From NCBI GenBank assembly GCA_012295275.1, contig CM022671.1, positions 9,783,212-9,847,211 on the forward strand: a DNA stretch of 64,000 nt, read 5' to 3'. The translations under genes were made by a program, and so were the position numbers. A model generated the notes under the pieces. The model was not told where the DNA came from, did not search any database, and was given only the letters and a program-made list of their open reading frames with translations. Shown in pieces: positions 11,485 to 23,042 of the stretch (position 1 is its first letter; the number at the start of each line of letters is the position of its first letter). This DNA comes from Chrysomallon squamiferum (taxonomy: Eukaryota > Mollusca > Gastropoda > Neomphalida > Peltospiridae).

Positions 11485-12125
11485 TGTTTTTTTTCAGACC
11501 ATGTTTTCAAACCTATATCAAATACTGGTAAATTCCTAGCCAATAGTAAGCAACTTATGCAACTTATTGTAGTGTGAACTGTAAGCTTTGTGATTTTATT
11601 TGGTGCATAAATATAAATAAATAAAAAAGAAGAAAAAAGAAAAAGTAGGGTGGAAAAATAACAACACCGTTTATTTGAAGTTTACGTCAATGATTGGCTA
11701 ATAAAAAGCAACAAATAACAATAATAAAAAAAAAAAAAAGAGTATATTTTAATAAAGGTTGTTATGTTCCTTTATTTTATTTATTTGTTTTGAACTCTTT
11801 TTCTTTCTTTTTTTTAGGATTGTATTTTCCCGACTTGACGGATTTAATTTTTTATTTGACATTTGAAGAATCTTCTACAGAATTGGTGTAATCGCATTAT
11901 CATGCAACAAAAAAGTTGCTTAAAGTATTTCATTTTGTGATGCAGACAGGTAGTACTATTTATTATTATAGTTGTTAATGTGTTTGGATTTTTTTGATTT
12001 TATTTAAGTATAATTTAAACGTCACAGCCACCTGATGGCAGCCATCTTATTCGGGAATAATATTTATTTTTATTTATTTATTTATTTATTTTTTTTTTAT
12101 TTATTTTATTTATTTTTTATTTATT

Positions 12126-12173
<48 letters not shown>

Positions 12174-12521
12174 TTTTATTATTATTATTATTTTTTTAAT
12201 ATACTAATGAAACTATTAAAAGAAAATATACTGATTTTGTTTGGCAGGTTGTTTTCTGTCAGTTTATTTACGATTTATTTTTTTAAAGATTTATGTTAAA
12301 TTGCTGACTTCCTCTATCCATTAAATACTTTTTTTAACCATATTAAAGTTTATAATAGGTGGCCCTAAATTCTTTCACATTATTAAAGCTTAATACCTCT
12401 GTAGCTCAATGTTAACATTAAAAGCTAATAAAGATGAATAAATATTTAAGAAAAATATGACCAGGTTATTTCATATGTAGACACTATGTAAAATATTAAT
12501 AAAATTATTTGTTATAATATT

Positions 12522-12554
<33 letters not shown>

Positions 12555-12815
12555 GATAATTTGTAATCATAATCACAAAAGACCTTAATATACTACAAGA
12601 TCTCCATGCACAAAACACTACTAAAATGATTCTTTTTTGAAGTAGGTGTCTTATGCAGATAATATGACTAACACTACAGCATCCAAAACTATTTACATCT
12701 GTATCTACTGACAATGTACCTGGTTGACAGTAATTGCTTCATCAAACCTATATGTATTACAACATGTTCAACTCATACAGTATAAACCTATGAATGTATA
12801 AGGTCTTTATTATTA
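11485..12815 (+). repeat. Direct duplication D, copy 1
   Basis: Resembles 34,195-35,430 in the same orientation: shared words include CAGACCATGTTT / CAGATCATGTTT, GAATTGGTGTAATCGCATTA, AAAAGTTGCTTAAAG, GTGATGGCAGCCATCTTATT and a CA microsatellite (here 12,522-12,552). Moderate divergence and many indels mean this is older than the 1.9-kb block. No coding frame is shared. It sits upstream of the arm A gene here and upstream of the EF-hand-like exons in copy 2, so it may be an old 5' flank. Confidence 0.8.
12057..12200. repeat. (TTTA)n / (TTA)n tract
   Basis: Long run of TTTA followed by TTA units, interrupted by T runs. It lies inside duplication D. Confidence 0.93.
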
Positions 12816-12872
12816 TTATTCATTTGCTTTTTCATATCATTACTAATATTTATTTATTTTTGATGTTTTCCA

Positions 12873-13183
12873 GGACAAATTAGTTTCATCATTGGCATGG
12901 ATATTGCAGAAAGTGTAAGGAGAAAATATTCCAAATGAATTTAAAGAATGTTTCTATGAAAAATCAGATGTGAGTGAAATATTTTATAAATTTCTCATCC
13001 AGCTACACAATCACTGACCAGTATCACACTGTAGAGTGCAAGTGCTGCTGGAATACTATAATATGATATATCGATGGTTTACATTCAGCATGGACAGGAA
13101 CAAGAAGAAAAGGGCAGAGCACCACTGAAGTCTGCTTTTTTGTGAAAACAAGCTGATGCTGGTAAAAAGACTTCATCTGGCAG
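12873..13183 (+). other. Possible decayed exon upstream of arm A gene
   Basis: After TTTTCCAG at about 12,872 a frame begins DKLVSSLAWILQKV, then meets stops; later pieces read EYYNMIYRWFTFSMDRNKKK. The composition differs from the surrounding AT repeats and looks formerly coding, but no single frame is open and no family is recognised. Confidence 0.25.
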
Positions 13184-13417
13184 ATGACTGCGATGGCTGT
13201 GTTTGACGGTGGGAGGGAAAACAGCCAGGAAGTTGAGCAGCAGGTGATGTCCTGCCACATTCGAAGGACCAGGCTAGTCCTGTACCTGATTCAGAGTGGG
13301 ACCAATGCACCCATGTCCCTGACCCCTACTTCATCATCACAAAAATCCAGGCCATTTTTCAAAGAATGTATACAAGAGACTATTGATAATGAGAACCAAC
13401 AGTCTTGTGTCAAGTAA
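13184..13417 (+). pseudogene. Candidate exon of the LRR gene region, arm A
   Basis: An open frame of 77 codons. Residues about 4-18 (MAVFDGGRENSQEVEQQV) align with a minus-strand frame at 63,086-63,142 (TVYDSSKDKSLEVEQ), with the same spacing of V-[FY]-D and S-x-EVEQ. That match, in opposite orientation, suggests the inverted duplication reaches this far. The frame ends in TAA with no clear donor site, so it is probably a broken exon. Function unknown. Confidence 0.35.
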
Positions 13418-13460
13418 TGTTTTCAGAAACCTCTCAACAGTGGCATGGTATGTTCTTTTA

Positions 13461-13463
<3 letters not shown>

Positions 13464-13512
<49 letters not shown>
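13464..13512. repeat. (TG)n microsatellite
   Basis: About 24 TG dinucleotides followed by GAGAGA. Long open frames on both strands here are artefacts of the repeat. Confidence 0.95.
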
Positions 13513-13514
<2 letters not shown>

Positions 13515-13701
13515 AGATCATGCATTTGTATGTGTGTGTTTGTGTGTGAGAGAGACATTGCATCATGAATGATAATAAACAAACAAAAATGCATTTGTCA
13601 GACAAATGTAGATTGATTAAAAAAAAGAAGAAAAAAGTGTCATGTTCATGTTGGAATTGCTAAAATCTTTGTTTACCAATTAATGATAAATCTTTTATAC
13701 A

Positions 13702-14245
13702 GGTAACTGCTGTATTGTTCAGTTGCTGTCTAGAAAGGGATTTATGTTATGGAGAAGGATGAATCAGCTGTACAGAAACTGCAGACTGCACAATTCCAAG
13801 TTGTAAGTTTTTTATCTTATATTTAATTCTTAGAGAAAGTGAAATAAATTTTACAGTAACAACTCTTTACTGATTGTAAAATAGCATAGTAATAATCATT
13901 TATTTGCTATTGTTTTGTTAATTAATTAAATTAATACCATTATCATCATTATCATTATAATGGATATACAAAGTATATAAAAAATATCACGCACCCCTTT
14001 GTGTCTGAATAACCTAGTAACTGATAACAGTAAAATTTTAATTTTAATAATAACAGAAATATTAGTTATTTATTTATAACAGTTTGTTATTTTTATTATA
14101 TTATTATTATTATTTTTTTTTTTAGAATGCACATAATTGATGCACTGATGTTGGCTAGTGAAGCTGTTTCAGTAGAAGGTGCTGTCCAACACTGAGGATA
14201 AAGTTTGTACTGCTTCCACTGGAAAAAAGAAAAAAACTGAACAGG
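13702..14245 (+). other. Two possible small exons
   Basis: After TTTTATACAG (13,702) a frame includes VMEKDESAVQKLQTAQFQV. At about 14,126-14,243 a segment after a T-run and AG reads NTEDKVCTASTGKKKKTEQ just before GTGAAT. Both have exon-like splice words and a lysine/glutamate-rich composition, as in the next exon, but also stops upstream. From about 14,255 the sequence again matches the second D copy (35,455 onward). Confidence 0.3.
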
Positions 14246-14639
14246 TGAATTTGAGTTTGTTTTCTTATTATTCTAAACCTAATGAAGTTTAATTTATTTA
14301 ATGTAGGAAGTTGCATTGTGTAACAAACATTAGAATTCTGTGTCATACACTGCATTTTATATCATGCTCTTTCTCTCTCTCTCTCTCACACAACACCCAC
14401 ACACACACACTTACTTTTATACAAACCTGATTATTTTGTTGTAAATTTCTATATTTTAAAATAAAAGAAGAAGTGTCATATTTTCTAAAATCAGATTTGT
14501 TTCATCTGCATACTTATTTAATCTAGAATTAAGTACAGATGTAAAAAATTTACCTGAACAGCTTAATAATTAGTAGTTTCTTGTCCTTGAGAGTGTAATT
14601 CTTCTATTATGCTACATGTTTTATATATATATATACACA

Positions 14640-14685
<46 letters not shown>

Positions 14686-14720
14686 ATTTTTTTTCTTTCT
14701 ATATTTTTTTTTATTTCCAG

Positions 14721-14907
14721 AGAACTGACATAGGTTTCACATCATTGAAAATGAAACAGCAGTTGGCACCAACAACACCAGTACCACCATTAGACCCAAG
14801 ACAAACTGACACCACCAGACCAACTGCTGAAAACTCAAACTGCTGTGCCAAGAAAGATCCAGACACACTAGAAAAGAAACCTGAAACACCATCACCCATT
14901 GCCAGAG
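14721..14907 (+). CDS. Arm A exon: Pro/Thr-rich segment
   Basis: Preceded by TTATTTCCAG and ended at CCAGAG|GTATT. The frame begins RTDIGFTSLKMKQQL and continues with PVPPLDPRQTDTTRP and a charged KKDPDTLEKKPETPSP stretch, probably a disordered linker. The arm B exon (60,479-60,656) keeps the first half but shifts frame. Confidence 0.6.
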
Positions 14908-14954
14908 GTATTTTGGTAAAAAATAATGTCTAAGAAAGAAAGGGAACAGAAAAT

Positions 14955-15087
14955 GTTTGATCATGTGATTTGACTGACTAATCTTCTTGTGAAACTGGAA
15001 TTTTTGTTGAAAGCAGCCAGTCCAAGACTTAAACTGCCATAAGCTTTACCACTTAGTCAGATTTTAAAATCTTTAAAAAATATTCAG
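14955..15087 (+). pseudogene. Arm A exon: helical segment before the LRRs, with stop
   Basis: Reads LEFLLKAASPRLKLP, a TAA stop at 15,040-15,042, then ALPLSQILKSLKNIQ up to a GTAAATATG donor. Arm B has CAACAA (Gln-Gln) at the stop position, so the stop is a change specific to this copy. The phase fits the next exon at 15,800. The MSKKESEQ-type start of this segment seen in arm B is largely deleted here. Confidence 0.6.
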
Positions 15088-15799
15088 GTAAATATGTCTG
15101 TAAATATGTCTTAGTCTATCTGTTTCTCTTTCTGCCTGCCTCCCTATTTATTTATTTTATTTCTATCTCTCTCTGCTTTTGTTTGTCTGTATTTCTTTCC
15201 TTGAAAATGTTCAGATAAATATATTTGTCTTTCTTACTATGTCTCTACTTACTATATACTTATCTGCTTTTCTGTCTCTGTCTTTGTGTATCATTTCTTA
15301 TTTGTTCCTAATTATCATGTTTTTAATTTTCTTTCTTATTTTCTTCCTTTCTTTTCTTTGTTTTTTTAAAATTATTTTCAAAGTTGTAATATTTTGAAGT
15401 ATAACAAAGAAAGAAAATATTATATATTATCTTTCTGTAAGTTCTCTTTTGATAATTCTGAACATAAACATTTTTAGAGTCAGTAATTTAAATAATTTTA
15501 AATTTATTTATAGTTTTGATTTATAAATATGCTCGTAAAACAAGTTTTAGTAGACAGTTCATTATTTTTAGTTTATTTATTTTTATTTATTTATAAATCT
15601 TTCTGCCTATCTTCTATCTATCTATTTGATGTATGCATCTATCTATCATTTATTTATTTTCTGATTATTTTTAATTTATTTAAAATATAATCATACTGAA
15701 TTACATAATATTCACGTTAATTATTATCAACCTTTTTATTATTTTATGTAACCTACTAAATAATTTAGCGTTCTGTATTTTCATTATTGTTTTGACTAG

Positions 15800-15900
15800 G
15801 TTTTAAATTTATCAGGAAACAGTTCTGGAACTGAGGATTTCCAAGCTGTATGTCTGGCAAGGTGTTCTAACACACCAACAAAACAGACACTGAGAGTACT
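15800..15900 (+). CDS. Arm A exon: first clear LRR
   Basis: Follows GACTAG and ends before GTGAGTAAT. The frame reads VLNLSGNSSGTEDFQAV and ends KQTLRVL, with one base needed from the next exon, which supplies it. The arm B counterpart lacks 30 bp in frame. Confidence 0.7.
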
Positions 15901-16119
15901 GTGAGTAATCTTAATTATAACTGTTATAAAATGTTTTATAACAAAAATTAAAATTAAAATAAAAATAAAAATAAAAATAATAATAATAATAATAACAATA
16001 ATAACAATAACAATAACAATAATGACAATAATAATAATAATAAAACCAGTTTAAAGAATTTCACATTCACTATACCTATTTTTATATTTATATATGTATA
16101 ATTGTGAAAACAAATTCTT

Positions 16120-16980
16120 ATTTTCTCTTCTTCTTCTTCTTCTTATTATTGTCATTATTATTGTTCTTGTTATTGTTATTATTATTATTAGTAGTAGTAG
16201 TAGTAATTAGTATATGTAACTGTCCAGTGTTATCAGTTAGCTACTAGTATTGCTACTTCTGATACTACCACTGTTACTACTATTATTCTACTACTGAGAA
16301 AAATAGTGACTTTCAACACACTAAAGCTATAAACAGTAACTATATTTACCACTAAGTTTAATGCTATTATTTTTACTACTATTATTACGTTTACTACTAC
16401 TACCGCTGCTGCTACTGGTACTATTACTACTATTACTACTATGGTGTCTGCAGTTATTTACTGCCTCTACGTATTTATCTACTTGTACTATACAACCTAA
16501 GTTCTACCACAGTTATCACTATCACTGTTACTGCTGCAATTACCACTATTACTAGTACAGTTATTACTTATATTACAAACTATTACTACTACTACTACTG
16601 CTTTACTAATACTACTACAAACTATTACCACTGTTACTACAACTAGTACCTGTTACTACTAAAACTACAGTTATTACCACTATTACTGCTACTAGTACGA
16701 TTACCATTATTACTACTCTTATTATTAATACTACAGCTATTACTACTCCTGGTACTATTAGCACTAATACTACAACTACAAATTCTGCTGCTGCTGTTAC
16801 TACTACAACTACTACTATACTACAACTGCTTCTGCTGCTACTGCTGCAACTGCTACTGTTACTAATAATAAAACTACTACAACTGATGTTACCACTGTTA
16901 CCACTAATTCTACTACTGGTATTACTACAACTACTACAACTGCTTTTGATTCTGTTACTACTGTTAAAACATTATGATGT
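16120..16980. repeat. Imperfect TAC/TTA trinucleotide tract
   Basis: About 850 bp of interrupted TAC, TTA and GCT triplets in an intron. The matching intron of arm B holds GTA/AGT triplets at 58,340-59,000, its reverse complement, so the tract predates the duplication. Confidence 0.92.
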
Positions 16981-17091
16981 CTTCTATTAACTAAATTTTA
17001 ATAATAACAAATAAATAAGTGTTAACAATTTGTGTTAATATTTTTTGCTACTAATACACACAACTTGAGTGTTTTGTTTCTGGCACTGTAG

Positions 17092-17209
17092 TCAAAATGT
17101 TGTTGGTAAACAGGAATATTTGGATGTGTCGAGTAATTCTCTAGGAAATGATTATTTCTCTCACTGTGTCAGTCCAGCTCTTAAAGAAAACACAACACTG
17201 AAAACTCTC
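17092..17209 (+). CDS. Arm A exon: LRR
   Basis: Starts after CACTGTAG in the phase left open by the previous exon. It contains YLDVSSNSLGNDYFSHCVS and ends ENTTLKTLN. The expected donor is not visible: the frame runs on into T-rich and TC repeats. Arm B has CT|GTTTTC at the same place, so the donor may have been lost here. Confidence 0.65.
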
Positions 17210-17275
17210 AATTTTCTTCTTATTCTTCTTTTTTTTAATTATGTCATTTTATTAACTTTTATCTGCCACTATTTC

Positions 17276-17279
<4 letters not shown>

Positions 17280-17342
<63 letters not shown>
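17280..17342. repeat. (TC)n microsatellite
   Basis: About 31 TC dinucleotides in the intron after the LRR exon. Confidence 0.95.
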
Positions 17343-17346
<4 letters not shown>

Positions 17347-17611
17347 CTGATACTCTTTCTCTTTATTGCTCTCTCTCTCTTACTGTCTTTCACTTTCTCT
17401 TTCTCCTCTATGAAACATTAGCACATACTCAAGATTCTCACTTTTTCTTTATATATTTTTTAAATATATAAACTTTCTTATTTATTTATTTATTTATTTA
17501 TATTGGTTTTATTAATATAAATGTGTATTTCTCTATAATTTCAGAGCTACTGATATCTACTGTGATATTACATTTATTTATCTATTTATTTATTTATTTA
17601 TTTATTTTCAG

Positions 17612-17751
17612 AGCTGTGTGTAGGCTCCACTGATATGAAACTTATATCACCGACTCTAGTGGAAAACACTGGACTCACAGAACTAGATCTGTCTAGTAAT
17701 AGATTATCTGATCAAACTGCTCTCACTAAAGGACTGGCTGCTGCTTTAAAG
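17612..17751 (+). CDS. Arm A exon: LRR, best preserved
   Basis: Flanked by TATTTTCAG and GTGAGAGG. It contains LTELDLSSNRLSDQTALT and ends GLAAALK. The exon is open throughout and ends in phase 0, matching the next one. The arm B copy has a two-base deletion and lacks the first ~11 bases. Confidence 0.78.
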
Positions 17752-18066
17752 GTGAGAGGAAGTTTCACAACATAAACAATTTACTGTTCACATGAAACAT
17801 GCAATAGTAAATATTGGTGAAATGTGGTTGTAGTACTTGATGATAAACAATTACATTAGTTCTAATAACAACAACATAAACAGCATTTGTATTAACAGAA
17901 TACATCTATCTCTGTGTGTGTGTGTGAGTTAATGAAAATGTGAAATTGTGTGTGTGCGGATGTGTGTGTCCTTACATGTGTATATGCCTGTATAGTTGGT
18001 CAGCATCTATCTTTTTCTATGTATGTATAATATTAGATTAATTTCATTATTTATTCTTACTGACAG

Positions 18067-18194
18067 AAGCCAGGGTGTGTGTTATTGTCAGTATGTGTCA
18101 GTCAGTGTAATATGAGTGATGTTGGTCTAAAGATTTGTGTACTGCAGTCACAGAAAATTCTTTTCTCACTGAACTCAATATCAGCAGCAATGAG
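18067..18194 (+). pseudogene. Arm A exon: LRR with 1-base frameshift
   Basis: Begins KPGCVLLSVCVSQCNMSDV, then needs a one-base shift near 18,130 to read on as DLCTAVTENSFLTELNISSN. The last codon before GTGGGTG then joins in phase to exon 18,473. Length is 128 bp where 129 would keep phase, as expected for a single-base deletion. No counterpart was found in arm B. Confidence 0.65.
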
Positions 18195-18412
18195 GTGGGT
18201 GTGTCAGTAACTAGTCAATTAGAATTCAGCCTGATTAACCAATCAGACTACAGATAGAGATTAACCAATGAAACCACAGAATCATTAACCAACCAATCTT
18301 CAGAGAGAGATCAGCCAATCAGAATTAATTAGCTCATTTTTGTACACCCTATGCTTATTTTAATCACTGACATTAAATTAGTTTCTGCTAATGTAGATTC
18401 TACACATTGTGA

Positions 18413-18457
<45 letters not shown>

Positions 18458-18472
18458 TGTTTTTATTTTCAG

Positions 18473-18587
18473 CTGGGATCACTTAATCTTGTAGCTCAGT
18501 TTTTGTCTGCTGTTTTCAGTCATCGAAAGATGACAGCTTTTCATCTGAATGATGCAAAAGTTAACAACCAAACACTTACTGTTGATG
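18473..18587 (+). CDS. Arm A exon: LRR
   Basis: After TTATTTTCAG it reads LGSLNLVAQFLSAVFSHRK and MTAFHLNDAKVNNQTLTVD, with donor GTTAAT. Open throughout. It is preceded by an ATT microsatellite (18,415-18,456) and followed by a TC/TA microsatellite (18,632-18,719). Not found in arm B. Confidence 0.65.
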
Positions 18588-18629
18588 GTTAATTTAGATT
18601 TGTAAAATATATATATTATAATATCTCAT

Positions 18630-18721
<92 letters not shown>

Positions 18722-18892
18722 TACACACACGTATTATATGTTATATACACAAATTTGTGTATTTCATTATGTAACTATCTAGATTAGACAAATTTCAGAT
18801 TATTATATTTTTTCTATTTCTGTTTTCTTTTTCTCCTGATAGTTAAAATACAGTGGCAAAGTTTCTTAATAGTTGTTTTTCATTTATTTCAG

Positions 18893-19069
18893 ATATTTGA
18901 GATCCATAATCAGTCACAAGTCTGAATTCCAGTTGTTTAACCAACCAGATGTTTGAGTTTCTGGTAGAATGTTTCCATGGAAAACTCCTTTCTTTGAAAG
19001 ATGTGGACATTGTAAATTCTCCTGATCTTTCTGTATCTGTCATTGACGATTTAGTTAAACTTACTTCAG
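18893..19069 (+). pseudogene. Arm A exon: LRR with two stops at its start
   Basis: Follows TTTATTTCAG and ends before GTAATTG. Two stops occur within the first six codons; the rest is open and reads LTNQMFEFLVECFHGKLLS and SPDLSVSVIDDLVKLTS. A remnant of its last ~50 bp is in arm B (56,359-56,407). The word around 19,122-19,160 repeats the end of the exon, suggesting a partial tandem copy. Confidence 0.6.
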
Positions 19070-19429
19070 GTAATTGTTTTTTAAATTTTATAAATTTTTG
19101 TAATATTTGAATCATTATTCTATATATAATCCTTATCTTTCTGTATCTGACATAGACAGTTTAGTTAAACCATATGCTAAGAATATTAAAGTAAACTTTA
19201 TATAATGAAATAATTTTATGTAGATGTTTTTAATGCATATAAATATTTTTGGGGGTTAGATATTGTATTAATTATTATGTATTTGTTATTAAGTATTTAA
19301 ATATATATAAACTGCTTGTGTCATTTTTTGTTTTTTTTTCCTCATATTCTCATGTTCTCTGTCTCTGAGTCTCTTTCAGACTTTTATAATTAATTTTGTA
19401 ATTTTAGCCTTACACATATTTATATTCCT

Positions 19430-21190
19430 GAGAGTGAGTGAGTGTGTGTGCATCAGCAATAGTGATAATTGCTCTGATAATAGTCTCTGTGTTTGTGTGT
19501 GTGTGTTTATGTGTATGTGTGAGAGTGTATCAGGAATAGAGATAATTGCAATGACTCAGATAATAATGTGTGTTTGTATGTGTATGTTTGTGATTATGTA
19601 TGAGTGTGTAAGCAATAAAGATAATTGCTATTACTCTGATAATAGTGTGTGTGTGTGTGTTGTATTAGCAATAGTGATAATTGCTACTACTCTGATAATA
19701 GTGTGTGTGTGTGTGTGTGTGTGTGAGTTAGTTGTATCAGCAATAGTGATAATTGCTACTACTCCGATAATAGTGTGTGTGTGTGTATCAGCAACAGAGA
19801 TTATTGCTACTGCTCAGATAATAGTGTGTTTGTGTGTGAGTTTGAGTGTATCAGCAACAGTGATAATTGCTAGTACCAAGATAATAGCGTGTGTGTGTGT
19901 GTGTGTGTGTATGTGTGACTATCAGCAATAGAGACAATTGCTACTAATAACATGATAGTGTGTGTGTGTGTGTATCAGCAACAGTCCTAGTTGCTACTTC
20001 TCAGATCATAGTGTGTGTGTGTTTGAGTGTGTGAGTTTAACAGCAACAGTGATACTTGCTACTCAGATAATAGTTTGTGTGTGTGTGTATGTATCACTAA
20101 CAGATAATTGCTACTTCTCAGATAATAATATGTGTGTTCGTGCATGTGAGTGTTTCCACAATAAAGATAATTTCTACTACTCTGATAATAGTGTGTGTTT
20201 ATCAGCAACAGTGATAATTCCTACTACTGAGATAATAGTGGGTGTGTTTGTGTGTGTGAATGTATGAGCAATAATAATAGTGTGTATTTGAGTGTATCAG
20301 CAATAGTGATAATTGCTATAGCTGAGATAATAGTGTGTGTGTACATGTATCATATAATAGTGTGTGTGTATCAGCAACAGAGATAATTGCTACTACTCAG
20401 ATAATAGTGTGTGTATATGAGTGTATCAGCAATATTGATAATTACTATAACTCAGATAATAGTGTGTGTGTGAGTGTATCAGCAACAGTGATAATTCCTA
20501 CTACTCGGATAATAGTGTTTGTGTGTGTGTTGATTGTATCGGCAGAAGTTATAATTGCTACTACTCAGATAATAATATGTGTGTGAGTGTGTGTGAGAGT
20601 TTCAGGAATATAGATTATTTCTAATTGCTAATACTGAGATAACAGTGTGTGTGTGTTTGTGTGTGTGTTTAACAGCAACATTGATAATTGCTACTCAGAT
20701 AAGACTGAATGTGTGTGTATTAGTAACAGTGATAATTGCTACTACTCAGATAATTGTGTGTGTGTGTGTGTGTGTGTGTTGAATGTATTGACAGAAGTGA
20801 TAATTGCTAGTACTCAGATAATAGGGTGTATGTGTGTGTGTATGAGTTTAACTGCAACAGTGATAATTGCTACTACTCAGATAATAGTGTGTATCAGCAA
20901 CAGTAATAATTGCTATAGCTGAGATAATAGTGTGTTTGTATGAGTGTATCAGCAATATTGATAATTGCTATAACTCAGATAATAGTGTGTGTGTGTGTGT
21001 GTGTATCAGCAATAGTGATAATTGATATAACTCAGATAATAGTGTGTGTGTGTGTTTGTATCAGCAATAGTGATAATTGATATAACTCAGATAATGTGTG
21101 TGTGAGTGTATCGGCAACAGTGATAATTCCTACTACTCAAATAATAGTGTTTGTAACAGCAATTTTGGTACTCAGAAAATAGTGTGTGTG
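19430..21190. repeat. ~29-copy minisatellite, ~55-60-bp unit
   Basis: Tandem units of the form CAGCAACAGTGATAATTGCT, ACTACTCAGATAATAG, then a (TG)n run of variable length. I count about 29 copies of the GATAATTGCT word. Arm B has one such unit at 55,200-55,275 in the same intron. Several open frames of 80-165 codons cross the array, but their repetitive content (CVCVC, NSDNC) marks them as repeat-derived, not genes. Confidence 0.93.
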
Positions 21191-21240
21191 TGTATATATG
21201 TATCAGTAACGATAATATTAATATTTTTTTCCTATCTGGG

Positions 21241-21390
21241 AAGGAGGGTCTGTTGTCACTGTTATCAGATGTTGGAAAGTCATCACCTTTGACAACATTG
21301 TATCTTAACAACCTGAAGAAAAACTTAAAATAAAATGAAATGGATGAACTTTTCACAAAGTTGGCTGCTGCTATTGATAATAAATAAATT
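21241..21390 (+). pseudogene. Arm A exon: possible LRR
   Basis: The frame reads EGLLSLLSDVGKSSPLTTLY, then LNNLKKNLK, a TAA, and NEMDELFTKLAAAIDNK. The pattern S-P-L-T-T-L-Y-L-N-N-L fits the start of an LRR. A donor is not clear and the stop suggests decay. No match was seen in arm B. Confidence 0.4.
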
Positions 21391-21436
21391 CATTTTAAAA
21401 CAAAGAACAATAAAAGTAATACATAAATAAATAAAC

Positions 21437-21515
21437 AGGCTAAACCTAACCCTTACCCTTGTCCTAACCTAACACTAGACCTAACCCTAATCCTAATCCT
21501 AACTCTAACCTAAGT
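21437..21515. repeat. Degenerate CCTAA-rich telomere-like tract
   Basis: About ten imperfect CCTAAC / CCCTAA / CCTAAT words in ~80 bp, resembling the (TTAGGG)n animal telomere repeat on the other strand. Arm B has a shorter form at 54,717-54,766. It sits within an intron, so any telomeric resemblance may be fortuitous or a relic of break repair. Confidence 0.65.
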
Positions 21516-21631
21516 TAATCCAGTGGTAAAAATAAGAAAACAGAATAGTAAATAAAAGGGTGTATTATTGTTAATGCTGTTGTTAAGTTGTTTCTTTTTA
21601 AATGATTTATATAAATTTAATTAATTTTAAG

Positions 21632-21739
21632 GTCTCACTGTCTAGAAGTCAGGGGAGAAAACTGAATTATCTTTTAGTTGCCTCCCTTCAGTTGCAGACA
21701 GCTTCCTGATTAAGCTGACAGAACTATGAGAACATCCTG
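21632..21739 (+). pseudogene. Arm A exon with two stops
   Basis: Flanked by TTTTAAG and GTAAACAG; 108 bp in both arms. It reads LTV, TAG, then SCLPSVADSFLIKLTEL, TGA, EHPG. Arm B has Lys instead of the first stop and Gly instead of the second, but its own stop after FLI. The three stops are at three different codons, so each arm decayed independently. Confidence 0.65.
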
Positions 21740-21836
21740 GTAAACAGTTATAGTTATTTTTTATTTTTAAGATTTATATGATTCACATTTATTAAAATTT
21801 GTCATATCATTTATTTATTTGTTTTTCTTCCTCTAG

Positions 21837-21953
21837 GAATGCTGGGTAATATGATGCATTGTCCAGCAATTCTCACAGATAAAGGAAACGGTCAACTTCT
21901 GACACTGTCACTAGGTGATGTCCTTGACATTGCAGCCATGTTGAAAGGTCATG
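21837..21953 (+). CDS. Arm A exon, intact
   Basis: After TTCCTCTAG; reads MLGNMMHCPAILTDKGNGQ and LSLGDVLDIAAMLKGHG up to GTGAGTG. Phase matches on both sides. The arm B copy (54,307-54,403) lacks 20 bp in the middle. Confidence 0.7.
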
Positions 21954-22122
21954 GTGAGTGATTATATAGTATGTAGTAGTGTAGTGATAACAGTTCACAG
22001 CTATCTATCCACCTTTCTATATATCTATCTATAATAATAAACATCACATTCTGCTTATTTATGAATATTTATATCTGGTTGTCTCTCTCACTTGAAGTTT
22101 TTCTGTCTTTCTCTCTCTGTCT

Positions 22123-22127
<5 letters not shown>

Positions 22128-22192
<65 letters not shown>
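22128..22192. repeat. (TC)n microsatellite
   Basis: About 32 TC dinucleotides in the intron between exons 21,837 and 22,380. Confidence 0.95.
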
Positions 22193-22195
<3 letters not shown>

Positions 22196-22379
22196 ATAAT
22201 AATATAGAAGAGAACAGAACGTGATGAAAGTATATAAAATTTTGACTCTAAGGAGTTATTCTGTCTGTATATATCAACTTTTACATCCAGTTTTAATTTG
22301 AACTTTTACATTGATTTCTAAAACTTTCCTTTCTTTTTTAATGTAAAGAACAATATATTTCTTTCTCACATGTAAACAG

Positions 22380-22531
22380 TTGTTAAAATCACACTTTCAC
22401 CCCAGCTAGCTGATCATCGTGCAAGGGCTGTGTATGCATTCAACCTGTCTGGCAATGCAAGTATTCAGAAACTAGAATCTCTCTTTAACATGGAGGCAGA
22501 CTGCACTGTAGAGGAAGTAGTTATTATGAAG
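22380..22531 (+). CDS. Arm A exon, intact
   Basis: After TGTAAACAG; reads VVKITLSPQLADHRARAVY, AFNLSGNASIQKLESLF and ends EEVVIMK before GTGAAG. Phase 1 in, phase 0 out. The arm B copy (53,727-53,871) has lost VYAF codons and is frameshifted after QKLD. Confidence 0.72.
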
Positions 22532-23042
22532 GTGAAGATACTTTTCTCTATATTTTTTATTTTTTATTTTTTGGATTAAATGTCTATTATAGTGAGAAAA
22601 ATTCAGAGATAAATATTTTAATTCTATTGTTTGTTCTTGTTTTGTTTTTTTATAATTCTTGGTTGTTAATAAATTAAAGTGGCAATATTGTTGTATATTC
22701 TTTCCTTCTTCTTTTTGAATTCTGTTATTTAATTGTGAATTTTATTGTTAGTAATATTCTTATTTTGTATTATTATGATACTTGTACTTTTTTATTATTA
22801 ATATAATGTAATATCTTATTATGATTATTATTATTTTATATATTGGTCTTATTACAAATATTATTAATATTACTGTTGTTTTTATTATTATCATTATTAG
22901 TCTTATTATAATGTGTTATTGTTATTATTATTACTACTACTACAAATACTACTGTTGCTTCTGTTGCTGTTACAACTGCTGCTCCTGCCCCTCCTCTCCT
23001 GCTACTACTAAAACTACTACTACCACTGCTGTTATTTGCCAG

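Noticed and set aside
13337-13605. Overlapping frames with THTHTH or VCVCVC runs
   Set aside because: TG/CA microsatellite artefacts on both strands.
18893-19115. Minus-strand frame across the arm A exon
   Set aside because: Antisense shadow of an exon whose plus-strand reading has LRR features and matches arm B.
19434-19931. 165-codon frame rich in CVCVCV and NSDNC
   Set aside because: Lies wholly in the expanded minisatellite; arm B lacks it because it has one unit.
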